From Bog-473 sp963744935 (GTDB taxonomy: Bacteria > Actinomycetota > Acidimicrobiia > Acidimicrobiales > RAAP-2): DNA of 64,000 bases. This document shows positions 52,457-61,519 of this stretch, one piece after another. Under the pieces are notes generated by a model. The model was not told the DNA's origin, did not search any database, and was given only the letters and a program-made list of their open reading frames with translations. Every line of letters begins with the position of its first letter. Positions within the stretch are counted from its first letter, which is position 1. The translations under genes were made by a program, and so were the position numbers. Where the stretch lies: NCBI GenBank assembly GCA_963744935.1, contig CAVUVM010000012.1:372001-436000 (forward strand), in the 5' to 3' direction.

Positions 52457-55400
52457 TTAGGCCCGCGAGGTGGTCGACGTGGTGGTACTTCCCCCGCTCG
52501 GCTGGGTGCTCGTGGGAGCGGTCGAGGCGGGGACGGTCGTCGACGTCGACCCCGAGCCGCCCGTATCTGACCCCGAACTCCCCGATTTGGACTTGGTCGT
52601 CGTCTTGGTCTTGGGCACGGTCGTCGTGGTGCCGGTCGTGGGCGTCGACGTGCCCGGGGGCGGCGGACCGAGGATCTGCTCCGCCTGGGTGATCTCGGCC
52701 TCCATTGCCGCGATGTCTGACTGGTACGTCGCCAGGTTGCCCGACGTCAACGCGGTCTGCGCGTTGGTGTAGTCGGTCTGCGCCGCCTGCAGGATGCTCG
52801 CCACCGCCGCCGGCAGCGTCCCCGACGTTCCGCCACCGTTCCCGGTTGGCACGGTCACCGTGGTCCGCAACACGTCCGAGAGCGCTTGGGACAAGGTCTT
52901 CTCGAAGCCGACGTTCTTGCCGAGCACCGCGACCACGTAGGCCAGCTGCGGCTGAGGGTTGGTCGACGCCGCGGTGTACAAGGGCCGGAGGTACACCATG
53001 GAGTTGCCGATCGGGACCATCAGCGTCTCGCCCAACAGCACCTGGGAGCCCTCGCGGTTCAGCAACGTGATCTCCGCCGACACGGCCTGGTTGGCCGAGA
53101 TCTCTGCATCCGCGTTGGCAGGGCCGAGTGTCCCCTGGGGCACCTCGTAGAGGTTGAGCTGGCCGTAGTGGGCGGGATCGGACAGTCCCACCATGAAGGC
53201 CGTGAGGTTGAAGTTCTGGTTGCTGCCCGAGCCCGTGGACTCCGATGCCGGGACGAAGCCGTTTGACACCGTGAAGTCCTGCTGGGTGGTGTCAGGCAGT
53301 GAGTAGACCTGGTATTGCGGCGCCATGCGGGCCGGGGTGGTCGAGACCAGCTGACCCTGGCTGTTGTAGGTGTTCTCCGCCAGCAGCGCCTGGGACTGCG
53401 GTCCCGCGCCGGCGGTCGGCGAGAGCTGCCAGGCCGTGCTCGCTGCATAGAACGTTTGGGGGTTGATCAGGTGGTAGCGGCCGTAGATGGCGGACTGAAT
53501 GGAGAAGATGTCCGACGGGTAGCGCAGGTGGGCCTGCAGCGTCGAGTTCATGTCTGAGAGGGGCTTGAACATCCCGGGGAACGCGGCGGAGTAGGCCTGC
53601 AGGATCGGGTCCTTCGGGTCCAGGTCGTAGAAGGTCATCTTGCCCGAGTACGCGTCGATGACGACCTCCACCGAATTGCGCACGTAGTTGTAGCTACCCG
53701 GCAGGGTGCTGCCGATGGCCACCTGCTGCGTGTCGGCGTTCTGCGAGTAGGGGTAGTTGGCCGTCGTGGTGTAGCCGTTGACGATCCAGTCGATGCCCCC
53801 AGATTTGTTGATGACCGCGTACGGGTCGTGGTCGAACGAGAGGAACGGCGCGGCCTTCTGAGCCATGGCAACGGGGTCGCGCACGAACATGATGCGCGAC
53901 TTGTCGGTGATCTGGCTCGAGATCAGCAAGTTCAGGTCGCCGAGGCGCAACGCGAACGCGGCCCGGGTGAACAGGGACGAGAGCTGGACACCGCCGGACC
54001 CTTTGTAGTGGCTCTCGACCGCGGTGGTGCCCTGCTGGTAATCCACCTCGGCCTGCTTGGTGTTGGCCACCACGTAGCCCGTCAGGCCCAGCCCGAAGTA
54101 CACGTTGGGTTGGGTGATCTCGGGCATCCCCTGCGACGACGTGGGCGGTACCTGCCGAACCGCGAAGTCGGGGTTCTCAGAAGTGGTCTGGTTCGCCAGG
54201 GCCACGGCGACGCCGTTGCCATGCGTGTACTCCAGGTGGGTGTTGACCCACGACAGCGATGGCAGGTTGGCCGAGGAGATCTCGCGCACGCCGATGAGCA
54301 CCGGGGTCAGCTGACCGTCCAGCGTGTAGCGGTCGACCCCGAGCGTGGGGAACAGATAGAAGGAGCTGATGCCCTGCAGGCGCTGGAACGTCTGCAGGGA
54401 GATGGAGGGGTCGGGGTCCCACTGCCTGATGTTGGCGATCGTCCCGCCCGCCATGAAGGTCTGCGTCTCGTTGATGGTGGTGTCGGCCGCGAACTGGTGC
54501 ACATGCACGTTCTTCAGGTTGTAGGCCGCGCGCGTCGCCGTGATGTTGCGCTGAATGTAGGGCGCCTCGAGCGAGCTCTGGGCGGGCGTCACCTTCAGCG
54601 TCTGCAACAGCGCCGGGTAGATGATGCCGACGACGAGCGCCACGAAGGCCCAGATGCCGACGGCGAGCACCGGCAGGGTCCAGCCCTGGCGCCGGATGTT
54701 GAAGAGGAGGATGGCCGCCGCGAAGATCGACACGTAGACGAGCAGCAGCTCGGCCGGCAGGCGGGCGTGCACGTCGGTGTAGCCGGCGCCGTCGACATAG
54801 CCGTCCTGTGCGTTGACGAGGGACCAACGCTGCAGGATGTAGCCGGCAGCCTTGTCCAGCGCGATGAGTGCGAGCAGCACGGACACGTGGGCCTTCACGG
54901 GGGGTCGCACCCGCGGCAGCCCCCGCTGGGGCTGGATCCCCCCGTTGAAGTAGTGGAACACGAGTGACACGGCGAGCGTCACGATCAGGATCGCCAGCGT
55001 CCAGTCGACGATGAAGGTGAGGAACGGAAGCTTGAAGACGTAGAACCCCACGTCCTTGTTGAACTCGGGGTCCTTGATCCCGAAGTTGCCGCCGTGGCGG
55101 AAGAGGATCCAGTTGTTCCACTGCCCGATGGTCCCCGACGCGCCGATCAGGGCGAGGATGAACGCGAGCGCGACGTAGATCCGGCCGGCATAGGGGCGCA
55201 CGTACTGCTGGTAGCGCCGCACCAGCTCGTCCTCCTGGGCCAGGACGATGTCGTGACCGGCGATGCGGTCGCACACGGCGAGGTTGATCCAGAGGACGGC
55301 GAAGAAGATCGCGCCGAACACGCCGAAGAGGCCGAGCTTGATGACCACCAAGGTGGAGAAGACGTTGTGGTACCCGACCGAGGAGAACCAGAGACTGTCG

Positions 55401-55531
55401 GTGTAGAGCCCGGCCAGCGAGCGCAGCGACACCAGCAAGATGACGAGGACGACTACGAACCCGAGGATCCACCAACGGGCACGATGGCGGTTGCGCGGGG
55501 CGTCAGCCGCCAGATCACTGGGAATGCGCAC
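52457..55531 (-). CDS. UPF0182-family integral membrane protein
   Basis: A 1024-residue member of UPF0182 (COG1615). Seven membrane helices fill the first 330 residues, followed by a large extracytoplasmic domain (about 340-920; e.g. FMAGGTIANIRQWDPDPSISLQTFQRLQGISSFYLFP, RLGDLNLLISSQITDKSRIMFVRDP) and a Thr/Ser/Gly/Pro-rich tail. Family members are large envelope proteins of unknown role in actinobacteria and cyanobacteria. It starts at GTG and follows the DivIVA-type gene after 73 bases on the same strand, so it may share a transcript with it and the PDZ protease gene. Confidence 0.93.
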   Translation of the reverse strand: MRIPSDLAADAPRNRHRARWWILGFVVVLVILLVSLRSLAGLYTDSLWFSSVGYHNVFSTLVVIKLGLFGVFGAIFFAVLWINLAVCDRIAGHDIVLAQEDELVRRYQQYVRPYAGRIYVALAFILALIGASGTIGQWNNWILFRHGGNFGIKDPEFNKDVGFYVFKLPFLTFIVDWTLAILIVTLAVSLVFHYFNGGIQPQRGLPRVRPPVKAHVSVLLALIALDKAAGYILQRWSLVNAQDGYVDGAGYTDVHARLPAELLLVYVSIFAAAILLFNIRRQGWTLPVLAVGIWAFVALVVGIIYPALLQTLKVTPAQSSLEAPYIQRNITATRAAYNLKNVHVHQFAADTTINETQTFMAGGTIANIRQWDPDPSISLQTFQRLQGISSFYLFPTLGVDRYTLDGQLTPVLIGVREISSANLPSLSWVNTHLEYTHGNGVAVALANQTTSENPDFAVRQVPPTSSQGMPEITQPNVYFGLGLTGYVVANTKQAEVDYQQGTTAVESHYKGSGGVQLSSLFTRAAFALRLGDLNLLISSQITDKSRIMFVRDPVAMAQKAAPFLSFDHDPYAVINKSGGIDWIVNGYTTTANYPYSQNADTQQVAIGSTLPGSYNYVRNSVEVVIDAYSGKMTFYDLDPKDPILQAYSAAFPGMFKPLSDMNSTLQAHLRYPSDIFSIQSAIYGRYHLINPQTFYAASTAWQLSPTAGAGPQSQALLAENTYNSQGQLVSTTPARMAPQYQVYSLPDTTQQDFTVSNGFVPASESTGSGSNQNFNLTAFMVGLSDPAHYGQLNLYEVPQGTLGPANADAEISANQAVSAEITLLNREGSQVLLGETLMVPIGNSMVYLRPLYTAASTNPQPQLAYVVAVLGKNVGFEKTLSQALSDVLRTTVTVPTGNGGGTSGTLPAAVASILQAAQTDYTNAQTALTSGNLATYQSDIAAMEAEITQAEQILGPPPPGTSTPTTGTTTTVPKTKTTTKSKSGSSGSDTGGSGSTSTTVPASTAPTSTQPSGGSTTTSTTSRA

Positions 55532-55604
55532 GAGGGGAGCCTAATGTCCACTCACCCACTGCTTACTGACAGGCAGCGGGGGTGTCTGTGCTCAGAGGCC
55601 CAGG

Positions 55605-57323
55605 TCAGCCGTCCGTTGGCGCAACGAGACAGCGGCAGCCCGAATGCGCCGGCGGATAGGGGTGCCCGGTCGGGAACATTTCATCGACGCTCACCGAGCC
55701 GGCCAACGCGTTGTCCTCACAGTCCGAGCATCCGCTCACGTTCGTGACGACCCAGCGCACCTTGCCGTCCGCCCAGGCCGCGATCACACCGGCGGAGAAG
55801 GCCTGCGTCGCGGAGTCGCCTACCAGGCGCTCGATCCGCTCGCCGCGCCACTCGCGGTAGGCCGCGCCGACCCGGTCGACCGGCTCGTCGCCCCCGTCCG
55901 CGATCTGCCGCCGCAACATGGTGACGATCACCTGGGCCAGTCCGCTCGCCGCGTGCTCCACCGCGTCTCCTTCGGGCACCACCGCCCGGGTTCCGCCGAA
56001 GGCCGTCCCGGCGGCAAACGCCTTGCCGAGTTGACCGCGCGCTGCGCTGGCGAACGTCTCGAGGTGCTCGCTCTCGTCGCTGAGGAGCTCCTCGACCGAG
56101 AGCGACGGCGCGTTGCGTAACTTGTCGAGCAGTCGGTTCTGGTCGTCGCCCAGTGCTCGCTTGACCGTTCGGCTGAGGCGCGACGTGATCGGGACAAGCA
56201 GCTCGTCGCGCTGCGCCACGAGGGCGTCGTCGGGCCCCGGCACTGGCACGTCCAGCCCGCCGGCGTCCTCCGCGGCCGCATCGCCCGCCGCGGCCTCTGG
56301 GACGTCGGGCTCCGACGCGCTGCGGTCGGGCGTCGGCGCGGCCACGGCAGCACGGGCCGCTTGGTTCCCGGCCCGGATGCGCGCGAACAATTCGTCCACC
56401 GAGGGACCGCCCGGCGCGCCGTCGTCCCCTCCCCCCTCGCTTCCTGCCTCGCCCGTCGCACCGGTCTCTGTCGTCGCGTCCGTCGGCTCACTCGGGGGCT
56501 CGGCTCCTATGCCCTCCATCGCCTCGCCGACGACATCGCCCAGCGCGTGCTCGTCCCCCTCCGCGGGACCGTGGAGGCGATATTGGTCGCTCACCGCCAT
56601 CGCCGCCGCGCGGGCATCCTCGTCGGTCTGGTCGAGCTGGGCGAGGATCCCGTCCATCTTGTCGCGAGCCCCCTGCACCGACGCCGCCATCTCGTCGCGC
56701 GCCGCTCGCAGCGCCTCGATCTGCATCCCGAGGGTGCGCCGCCGCCCTGCCAGGTCGGAGAGCACACGTCGGCGCGCCTCTTGGACCTGGTCGAGCAGGG
56801 CCCGGCCCTCGTCCTTGGCGCGAGCGATGAGCGCCTCTCCCTCACTCACCGCGTCGGCGAGGATGCGCTCGCTCTCGACCCGCGCTTCTTGCTGGGCATT
56901 GGCCACGAGGAGCTCGACTTCGACCACGCGCTCGGCCGTCGAAGCCTCCGAGCTCTCCTGGAGCTCGTTCACCCTGCTCTGCGTGTCACGCAGCAAGGTG
57001 GCCGCCCCTTCTTGGGCCTGCTCCACGATGCGCGCCGCCTCTTCATGGGCATGTCGCAGGATCCGCGCGCTGTGCTGGCCGAGCGCCGCCGTCAGGGTCG
57101 CTTCGTCGAGCACGGGGTGTGACGCCCGCTCCTCGGCTTCGGCCAGCGATGTCCGTAGCTCCTGCTCGTTCTCTTCGAGCGCCTCGAGGCTGCGGGCCAC
57201 CGACTGGAGGTAGGCCCGGACCTCGTCGGTGTCGAACCCCCGCCGGACCACTGCGAAGGAGTGGCGGGCTATGTCACCGGTGGCGATCCGAGACGAGGAG
57301 ATGGGGGCACGGCCTTCTGCCAT
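55605..57323 (-). CDS. DivIVA-type coiled-coil protein with phage-head-like Cys tail
   Basis: A 572-residue protein. Residues 10-45 (IATGDIARHSFAVVRRGFDTDEVRAYLQSV) are a DivIVA membrane-curvature-type N terminus, 45-265 a long coiled coil rich in Glu/Ala, 265-385 an acidic disordered part, and 390-572 a compact helical domain. The last 42 residues carry a C-x2-C (532, 535), the stretch FPTGHPYPPAHSGCRC, and Cys563/565, which is the closing motif of SPP1 gp7/Mu F-type phage head proteins. The preceding REWRGERIERLVGDSATQAFSAG resembles their RxxRIxRTE helix. The combination is unusual. It is co-directional with the PDZ protease gene (9-base gap). It may localise to cell poles or septa. Confidence 0.75.
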   Translation of the reverse strand: MAEGRAPISSSRIATGDIARHSFAVVRRGFDTDEVRAYLQSVARSLEALEENEQELRTSLAEAEERASHPVLDEATLTAALGQHSARILRHAHEEAARIVEQAQEGAATLLRDTQSRVNELQESSEASTAERVVEVELLVANAQQEARVESERILADAVSEGEALIARAKDEGRALLDQVQEARRRVLSDLAGRRRTLGMQIEALRAARDEMAASVQGARDKMDGILAQLDQTDEDARAAAMAVSDQYRLHGPAEGDEHALGDVVGEAMEGIGAEPPSEPTDATTETGATGEAGSEGGGDDGAPGGPSVDELFARIRAGNQAARAAVAAPTPDRSASEPDVPEAAAGDAAAEDAGGLDVPVPGPDDALVAQRDELLVPITSRLSRTVKRALGDDQNRLLDKLRNAPSLSVEELLSDESEHLETFASAARGQLGKAFAAGTAFGGTRAVVPEGDAVEHAASGLAQVIVTMLRRQIADGGDEPVDRVGAAYREWRGERIERLVGDSATQAFSAGVIAAWADGKVRWVVTNVSGCSDCEDNALAGSVSVDEMFPTGHPYPPAHSGCRCLVAPTDG

Positions 57324-57332
57324 GGTGAGAGC

Positions 57333-58565
57333 CTACGGCGCGGCCTGGGCCGGGACAGGATTGGTGGTCGCCCTGCTCGGCACCGTGCCGCCGAGGCGCT
57401 TGAGGATGCGGAGCACCTGGTCGAGATTGTTGACGGCGTAGACGTGGAGCTGCGGCGACGCTTTCGACTCCGCCGTCTTGAGCTCGACAGAGGGCACGAA
57501 GAACACGGTCGCCCCCGCCTGCTCGACGGCGATGGTCTTCTCGGCCACGCCGCCCACGTCACCCACGTTGCCGTACTGGTCGATCGTGCCCGTGGCCGCC
57601 ACGATCCGGTTGCCCGTCAACCGCCCGCTGCTCAGTTTGTCGATGATGCCGAGGGTCATGGCGAGGCCGGCCGAGGGCCCCCCGATGTCCTGGGTGTGCA
57701 CGGTCACCTTGACCGGGAAGTGCCAGTCCTGCTGCGCCTCGGGCTGAATGCCCAGGTACGCCGTGGGGCGGAACGCGCGGCCGCAACCAGTTTCCACCAG
57801 ACCCTTGGGCGGCGTGCCGAGCGTCAACGGCTTCTCCACGACCGGGCCCGGCACGAAGTCACCGACGCTGTTGATGGAGGACTCCTCGACGCCGAGCGAG
57901 ACGGTCGTCCCGGGCTTCAGGCCGCGCAGCGCCTGCACGAAGTCGCACGGGGTCGGTGTCGCGACGGCGTTGACGGCGGTGATCACCTGCGCCACGTGCA
58001 GCGCCTTGGACGCGGGGGAACCCGGTTCGATCGCGTAGACCAGTGAGCCGGCATTGGTGGCCGTGACGGTGTATCCGAGATGGCTCAGCGCGGCGGCCGT
58101 GGCGTAGGACTGGGCCTGGGCCATCTGGAGGTAACCCTGGGCGAGGTACTGGCCTTCGTCGGGCGCCTGCCCGAGGAGCTCTTGCTCCGGGATGATCTCG
58201 CTGTCGGAGTCGAAGTAGCGGTATTGCAGCCAGCTCAGCGCGTTGAGCTGGCTGACGAAGACGTCGGTCAGCAGGATCTGTCCGGTGAGCGGGTGGCTGT
58301 CCTGGTGCGGCACGTCGATGTACTGGGAGACCGGCGTCGCGTCGCCGGGCGTGATGACGTAGTCGTTGACCGAGACGTGTGACGCGATCACGGCGGCCAC
58401 CACGACCAAGGCGACGACGCCGAGGAGGGCCCATGGCCAGATGCGGCCGCGCGTGCGCCCCGGCACGGGCGGAGGCAGCCAGCTTGGTGGCGCGACCGGA
58501 CCGTCCAGTGAGGGAGAGGGGGTCGCCGCGGCGATCCCGTCGGCAGGCGCGTCAGGGTCGGACAT
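57333..58565 (-). CDS. PDZ-Lon-type membrane protease (YlbL family)
   Basis: A 410-residue protein: a Pro-rich cytoplasmic N terminus, one membrane helix (about 42-62), an extracytoplasmic domain, a PDZ domain (about 165-235), and a Lon-type S16 protease domain. The Ser-Lys dyad is Ser298 in GGPSAGLAM and Lys343 in VAEKTIAVEQAG, so the enzyme looks active. YlbL-type proteins act at the cell envelope. The gene is followed by the DivIVA-type gene with nine bases between them, and its ATG is only 11 bases from the divergent HEAT-repeat gene. Confidence 0.93.
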   Translation of the reverse strand: MSDPDAPADGIAAATPSPSLDGPVAPPSWLPPPVPGRTRGRIWPWALLGVVALVVVAAVIASHVSVNDYVITPGDATPVSQYIDVPHQDSHPLTGQILLTDVFVSQLNALSWLQYRYFDSDSEIIPEQELLGQAPDEGQYLAQGYLQMAQAQSYATAAALSHLGYTVTATNAGSLVYAIEPGSPASKALHVAQVITAVNAVATPTPCDFVQALRGLKPGTTVSLGVEESSINSVGDFVPGPVVEKPLTLGTPPKGLVETGCGRAFRPTAYLGIQPEAQQDWHFPVKVTVHTQDIGGPSAGLAMTLGIIDKLSSGRLTGNRIVAATGTIDQYGNVGDVGGVAEKTIAVEQAGATVFFVPSVELKTAESKASPQLHVYAVNNLDQVLRILKRLGGTVPSRATTNPVPAQAAP

Positions 58566-58576
58566 ACTCGAGAACG

Positions 58577-59221
58577 GTGAGCGACGATGTTGCCACGGAT
58601 GCGGCCGGAAACCGCCGCGCCGAGCTGCGGCGCCGGCGTGTCACCACCGCCGGCCACCGCGGTGACGCCGTGTTGGCCCGCCGCGGCCTCGCCGATCCCG
58701 ATCAGTCCGTGCAGGTGGCCGCCCTCGGCGCGCTCGCCCGCCTGGGCGAGCTCAGCACGGCCGACGTCGAGGCCGCGCTCGCCAACGGGTCGGTCGCGTT
58801 GCGGCGCCGGGCTGTCGAAGCTGCCACGGCCGTGCGCGGCCGCGGCTCGCGCTCGGTGCTGCCCCTCAGCGTGACCGCCGCCCTGGGTGACCCCGATCCC
58901 CTCGTCGTGGTCGGGGCCGCATGGTTCCTGGCCGAACGCCGCCACCACCCGGCCGTGCCGGCGCTGGCGCGCCTCGCTGAGGATCATGACGACACGCGCT
59001 GTCGGGAGGCCGCGGTCGCCGCGCTCGGGGCGATCGGTGACCCCGCCGGGCTGCCCGCGGTCCTGGCCGCGCTCTCGGACAAGGCGACGGTGCGACGCCG
59101 CGCCGCCGTCGCCTTGGCCGGCTTCGACGACGCACGAGTCGAACCGGCGCTACGGGCCGCCGCCACCGACCGCGACTGGCAGGTACGCCAGTCGGCCGAA
59201 GAGCTGCTCGACGAGACCTAA
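58577..59221 (+). CDS. HEAT-repeat protein
   Basis: A 214-residue protein made of four to five HEAT-type helical repeats (GLADPDQSVQVAALGALARLG, ALANGSVALRRRAVEAATAV, AVPALARLAEDHDDTRCREAAVAALGAIGDPAGLPAV, DKATVRRRAAVALAGFDD, WQVRQSAEELL). Such proteins bind other proteins or act as scaffolds. GTG 58577 is preferred; the upstream frame runs over the neighbouring gene's start. Only 11 bases separate it from the divergent PDZ protease gene. Its stop overlaps the stop of the convergent MreB-like gene by four bases. Confidence 0.8.
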   Translation: MSDDVATDAAGNRRAELRRRRVTTAGHRGDAVLARRGLADPDQSVQVAALGALARLGELSTADVEAALANGSVALRRRAVEAATAVRGRGSRSVLPLSVTAALGDPDPLVVVGAAWFLAERRHHPAVPALARLAEDHDDTRCREAAVAALGAIGDPAGLPAVLAALSDKATVRRRAAVALAGFDDARVEPALRAAATDRDWQVRQSAEELLDET

Positions 59222-60219
59222 TCGTCCTGGCTGAACAGGCGCTTCAACCGGTCGAAGGACTCCAGGCAGATACCCGCACCCTGGACGACGCACTCGAGCG
59301 GCGTGTCGACGAGGTGGACCGGCACTGCGGTGGCGTCGGCCAGCCGTTGGGTCATGCCCCGCAAGAGTGCGCCGCCGCCGGTGAGGTGCACACCCTGGAA
59401 CATGATGTCCTGGGCCAGCTCGGGCGGCGCCTCGCTGAGGCAATCCGCGGCCGCCTCGATGACCGAGGTGACATTGTCCTCAATGGCGCCGCGGACCTCG
59501 AGCGGCGAGAGGATGACGGTCTTGGGGCGGCCCGTCGCCACCTCCCGCCCGCGGATCTCGGCCTGCTGCTCTCCTCGGTAGTGGAAGGCCGACCCGATGG
59601 CGAGCTTCACCGCTTCGGCGGTGCGCTCACCGACGGCCACGCCGTACTGGTGGCGGACGTAGGTCTGGATGGACGCGTCGAAGTCGAAGCCACCCAGGCG
59701 CAGCGCTTCGACCGCCACGACGCCCCCGAGGGAGATCACTGCCATCTCCGACGTGCCGCCGCCGACGTCGACCACCATGTTGCCGACGGGCTCGTGGATC
59801 TGCAGCCCGGCGCCGATGGCGGCCGCCATCGGTTGCTCGATGAGGAAGCTGGCCGATGCCCCTGCCCGGCGCGCCGCCTCTTTGACCGCCCGGCGTTCCA
59901 CTGCCGTGATGGCGGAGGGCACGCAGATGAGCACCTTGGGCCGGTTCAGGCGGCTCACCCCGACGCGCCGCAACAGCACGCTCAGCATCCGCTCGGTGAC
60001 CTCGAAGTCGGTGATGGCGCCGCCGCGCAAGGGACGCTCGGCCACGATGTACCCCGGCGTCCGGCCGATCATCTGCCAGGCGTCGGTGCCGATGGCAAGC
60101 ACCTCACGGCTGCGCGAGTCCAGCGCGACCACGGTCGGCTCGTTCAGCACGACGCCCTTGCCCTTCGCATAGACGAGCGTGTTGGCCGTGCCGAGATCGA
60201 TGGCCAGGTCGCGCGACAT
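59218..60219 (-). CDS. mreB: MreB-like actin-fold protein
   Basis: A 333-residue actin-fold ATPase with phosphate-1 motif DLGTANTLVY at 7-16, phosphate-2 motif VVDVGGGTSEMAVISLGG near 155, and adenosine motif LTGGGALLRGM near 287. Length fits MreB/Mbl. MreB guides lateral wall growth in rod-shaped bacteria. No mreC/mreD or other shape genes are in the window beside it; the divergent neighbour is a membrane PDZ protein. Acidimicrobiia often keep an MreB although many other actinobacteria have lost it. Confidence 0.9.
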   Translation of the reverse strand: MSRDLAIDLGTANTLVYAKGKGVVLNEPTVVALDSRSREVLAIGTDAWQMIGRTPGYIVAERPLRGGAITDFEVTERMLSVLLRRVGVSRLNRPKVLICVPSAITAVERRAVKEAARRAGASASFLIEQPMAAAIGAGLQIHEPVGNMVVDVGGGTSEMAVISLGGVVAVEALRLGGFDFDASIQTYVRHQYGVAVGERTAEAVKLAIGSAFHYRGEQQAEIRGREVATGRPKTVILSPLEVRGAIEDNVTSVIEAAADCLSEAPPELAQDIMFQGVHLTGGGALLRGMTQRLADATAVPVHLVDTPLECVVQGAGICLESFDRLKRLFSQDD

Positions 60220-60289
60220 GGGGCCTCATGGTACGGCCGGACCCATCGCGCGACGGCATTTCCTGGGCCGATGTCGATATCGTCAGCCT

Positions 60290-61510
60290 GTGAGCGAGAC
60301 GCCCGAGAAGCCCGAAGACGGGGAACCGGGCCCCGATGAGGGCGCGGGGAGCGGCTCGGAAGGACCCGAGTCACCTCTCCGCGGCTGGATCGACCCCGAT
60401 GACCGGTTGTGGCGCCACCCGAGCGAGGTGGCCGGACCACCCACCGGCGCCCCGCTCCTACTCAACGCCCCGCGGGGACACTCGTATCGCAGCGCGGTCA
60501 TGGTGCTGGTGGGGGTCCTGGCGGTGATGGCCGTCGTCGCGTGGGTCATCGTGCTGCTCTCCCCTCCGTCGCAGCATCCGCTCGTCGCCGACGGCACGGA
60601 CGACACGGTGGCCGACGGATCGGTCTCGACCCTCGCCGGCCCGCAGAACACGGTGCCGGCGGCAGCGCAGGCTGCCGGCCGCTCCATGGTGGAGCTGCAA
60701 GCGACGACCGCGCACGGCACGGTCTCCCTCGTCGGCGTGGCCGTCGCCGAGGGAGGCGTCGTCGCCACCACGGCCGATGTGCTGCGCGGTGTGCAGCGCG
60801 TCGTGATGATAGGACCCGACGGCAAAGCGGAGCCCGCGTCGGTGGTGGCGTCTGACGCGTCGTCGGACATCGCGCTGGTGAACGTGCCCGAGGATCTCCC
60901 GGTTGCGCCGTTCGCGGACGACAGCGCGCTCGACAGCGGGACAGCGGTCCTGACCCTCAGCTACGTGCCTGCGGGTGGACGGGAGATCGCGCTGCACTGC
61001 ACACCCGGCTCGGTCACGGCGGTCGGGGCGGCCATCGCCGACGGTCCGGCGGGCGGCATGCCCTCCATCACCTCCTCGGCGCCGGCGCCGACGGTCACCG
61101 GCGGCCAGCCGCTGCTCACGGCGTCGGGTCAGGTGTTGGGGATCCTCTACGACCCCGACCCGAGCAACACCCCCGCCGTCACCTTCCTCCCCAGCAATCT
61201 CGTCGTGGGCGTGGCGGACGACCTCCGCTCGCGCGACCGCGTCGTGCACGGGTGGCTCGGGCTGGAGGGCGCCGACGCGCCAAACAGGAGTGGGGCCAAG
61301 GTCGAGACCGTGGAGTCCCACGGCCCGTCGGCCAACCGGCTGGTGCCCGGCGACGTCATCGTCGCGGTGAACGACATGCCGGTGCACACCATGGCCGAGC
61401 TGCGGGCCCGTCTCTACGTGCTCCTGCCTGGCACGTCCATTGCGCTTTCGGTCCAAGGTGCCTCGGGTGCCACCACAAGCGTGGACGTCACCCTGAGCGC
61501 CTCCCCCTAG
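60290..61510 (+). CDS. Trypsin-PDZ membrane protein, catalytic triad lost
   Basis: A 406-residue protein starting at GTG 60290: acidic cytoplasmic N terminus, one membrane helix (about 68-92), a trypsin-like domain (about 125-310) and a PDZ domain (about 320-405). At the places of the HtrA triad it has Asp163 (TTADVL) for His, Asp193 retained (SDIALV), and Thr270 (TVTGGQPL) for Ser. It should therefore be a pseudo-protease that binds substrates with its PDZ. It is divergent from mreB by 70 bases and followed by the DUF2342 gene after nine bases. Confidence 0.85.
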   Translation: MSETPEKPEDGEPGPDEGAGSGSEGPESPLRGWIDPDDRLWRHPSEVAGPPTGAPLLLNAPRGHSYRSAVMVLVGVLAVMAVVAWVIVLLSPPSQHPLVADGTDDTVADGSVSTLAGPQNTVPAAAQAAGRSMVELQATTAHGTVSLVGVAVAEGGVVATTADVLRGVQRVVMIGPDGKAEPASVVASDASSDIALVNVPEDLPVAPFADDSALDSGTAVLTLSYVPAGGREIALHCTPGSVTAVGAAIADGPAGGMPSITSSAPAPTVTGGQPLLTASGQVLGILYDPDPSNTPAVTFLPSNLVVGVADDLRSRDRVVHGWLGLEGADAPNRSGAKVETVESHGPSANRLVPGDVIVAVNDMPVHTMAELRARLYVLLPGTSIALSVQGASGATTSVDVTLSASP

Positions 61511-61519
61511 CATGCGAGG

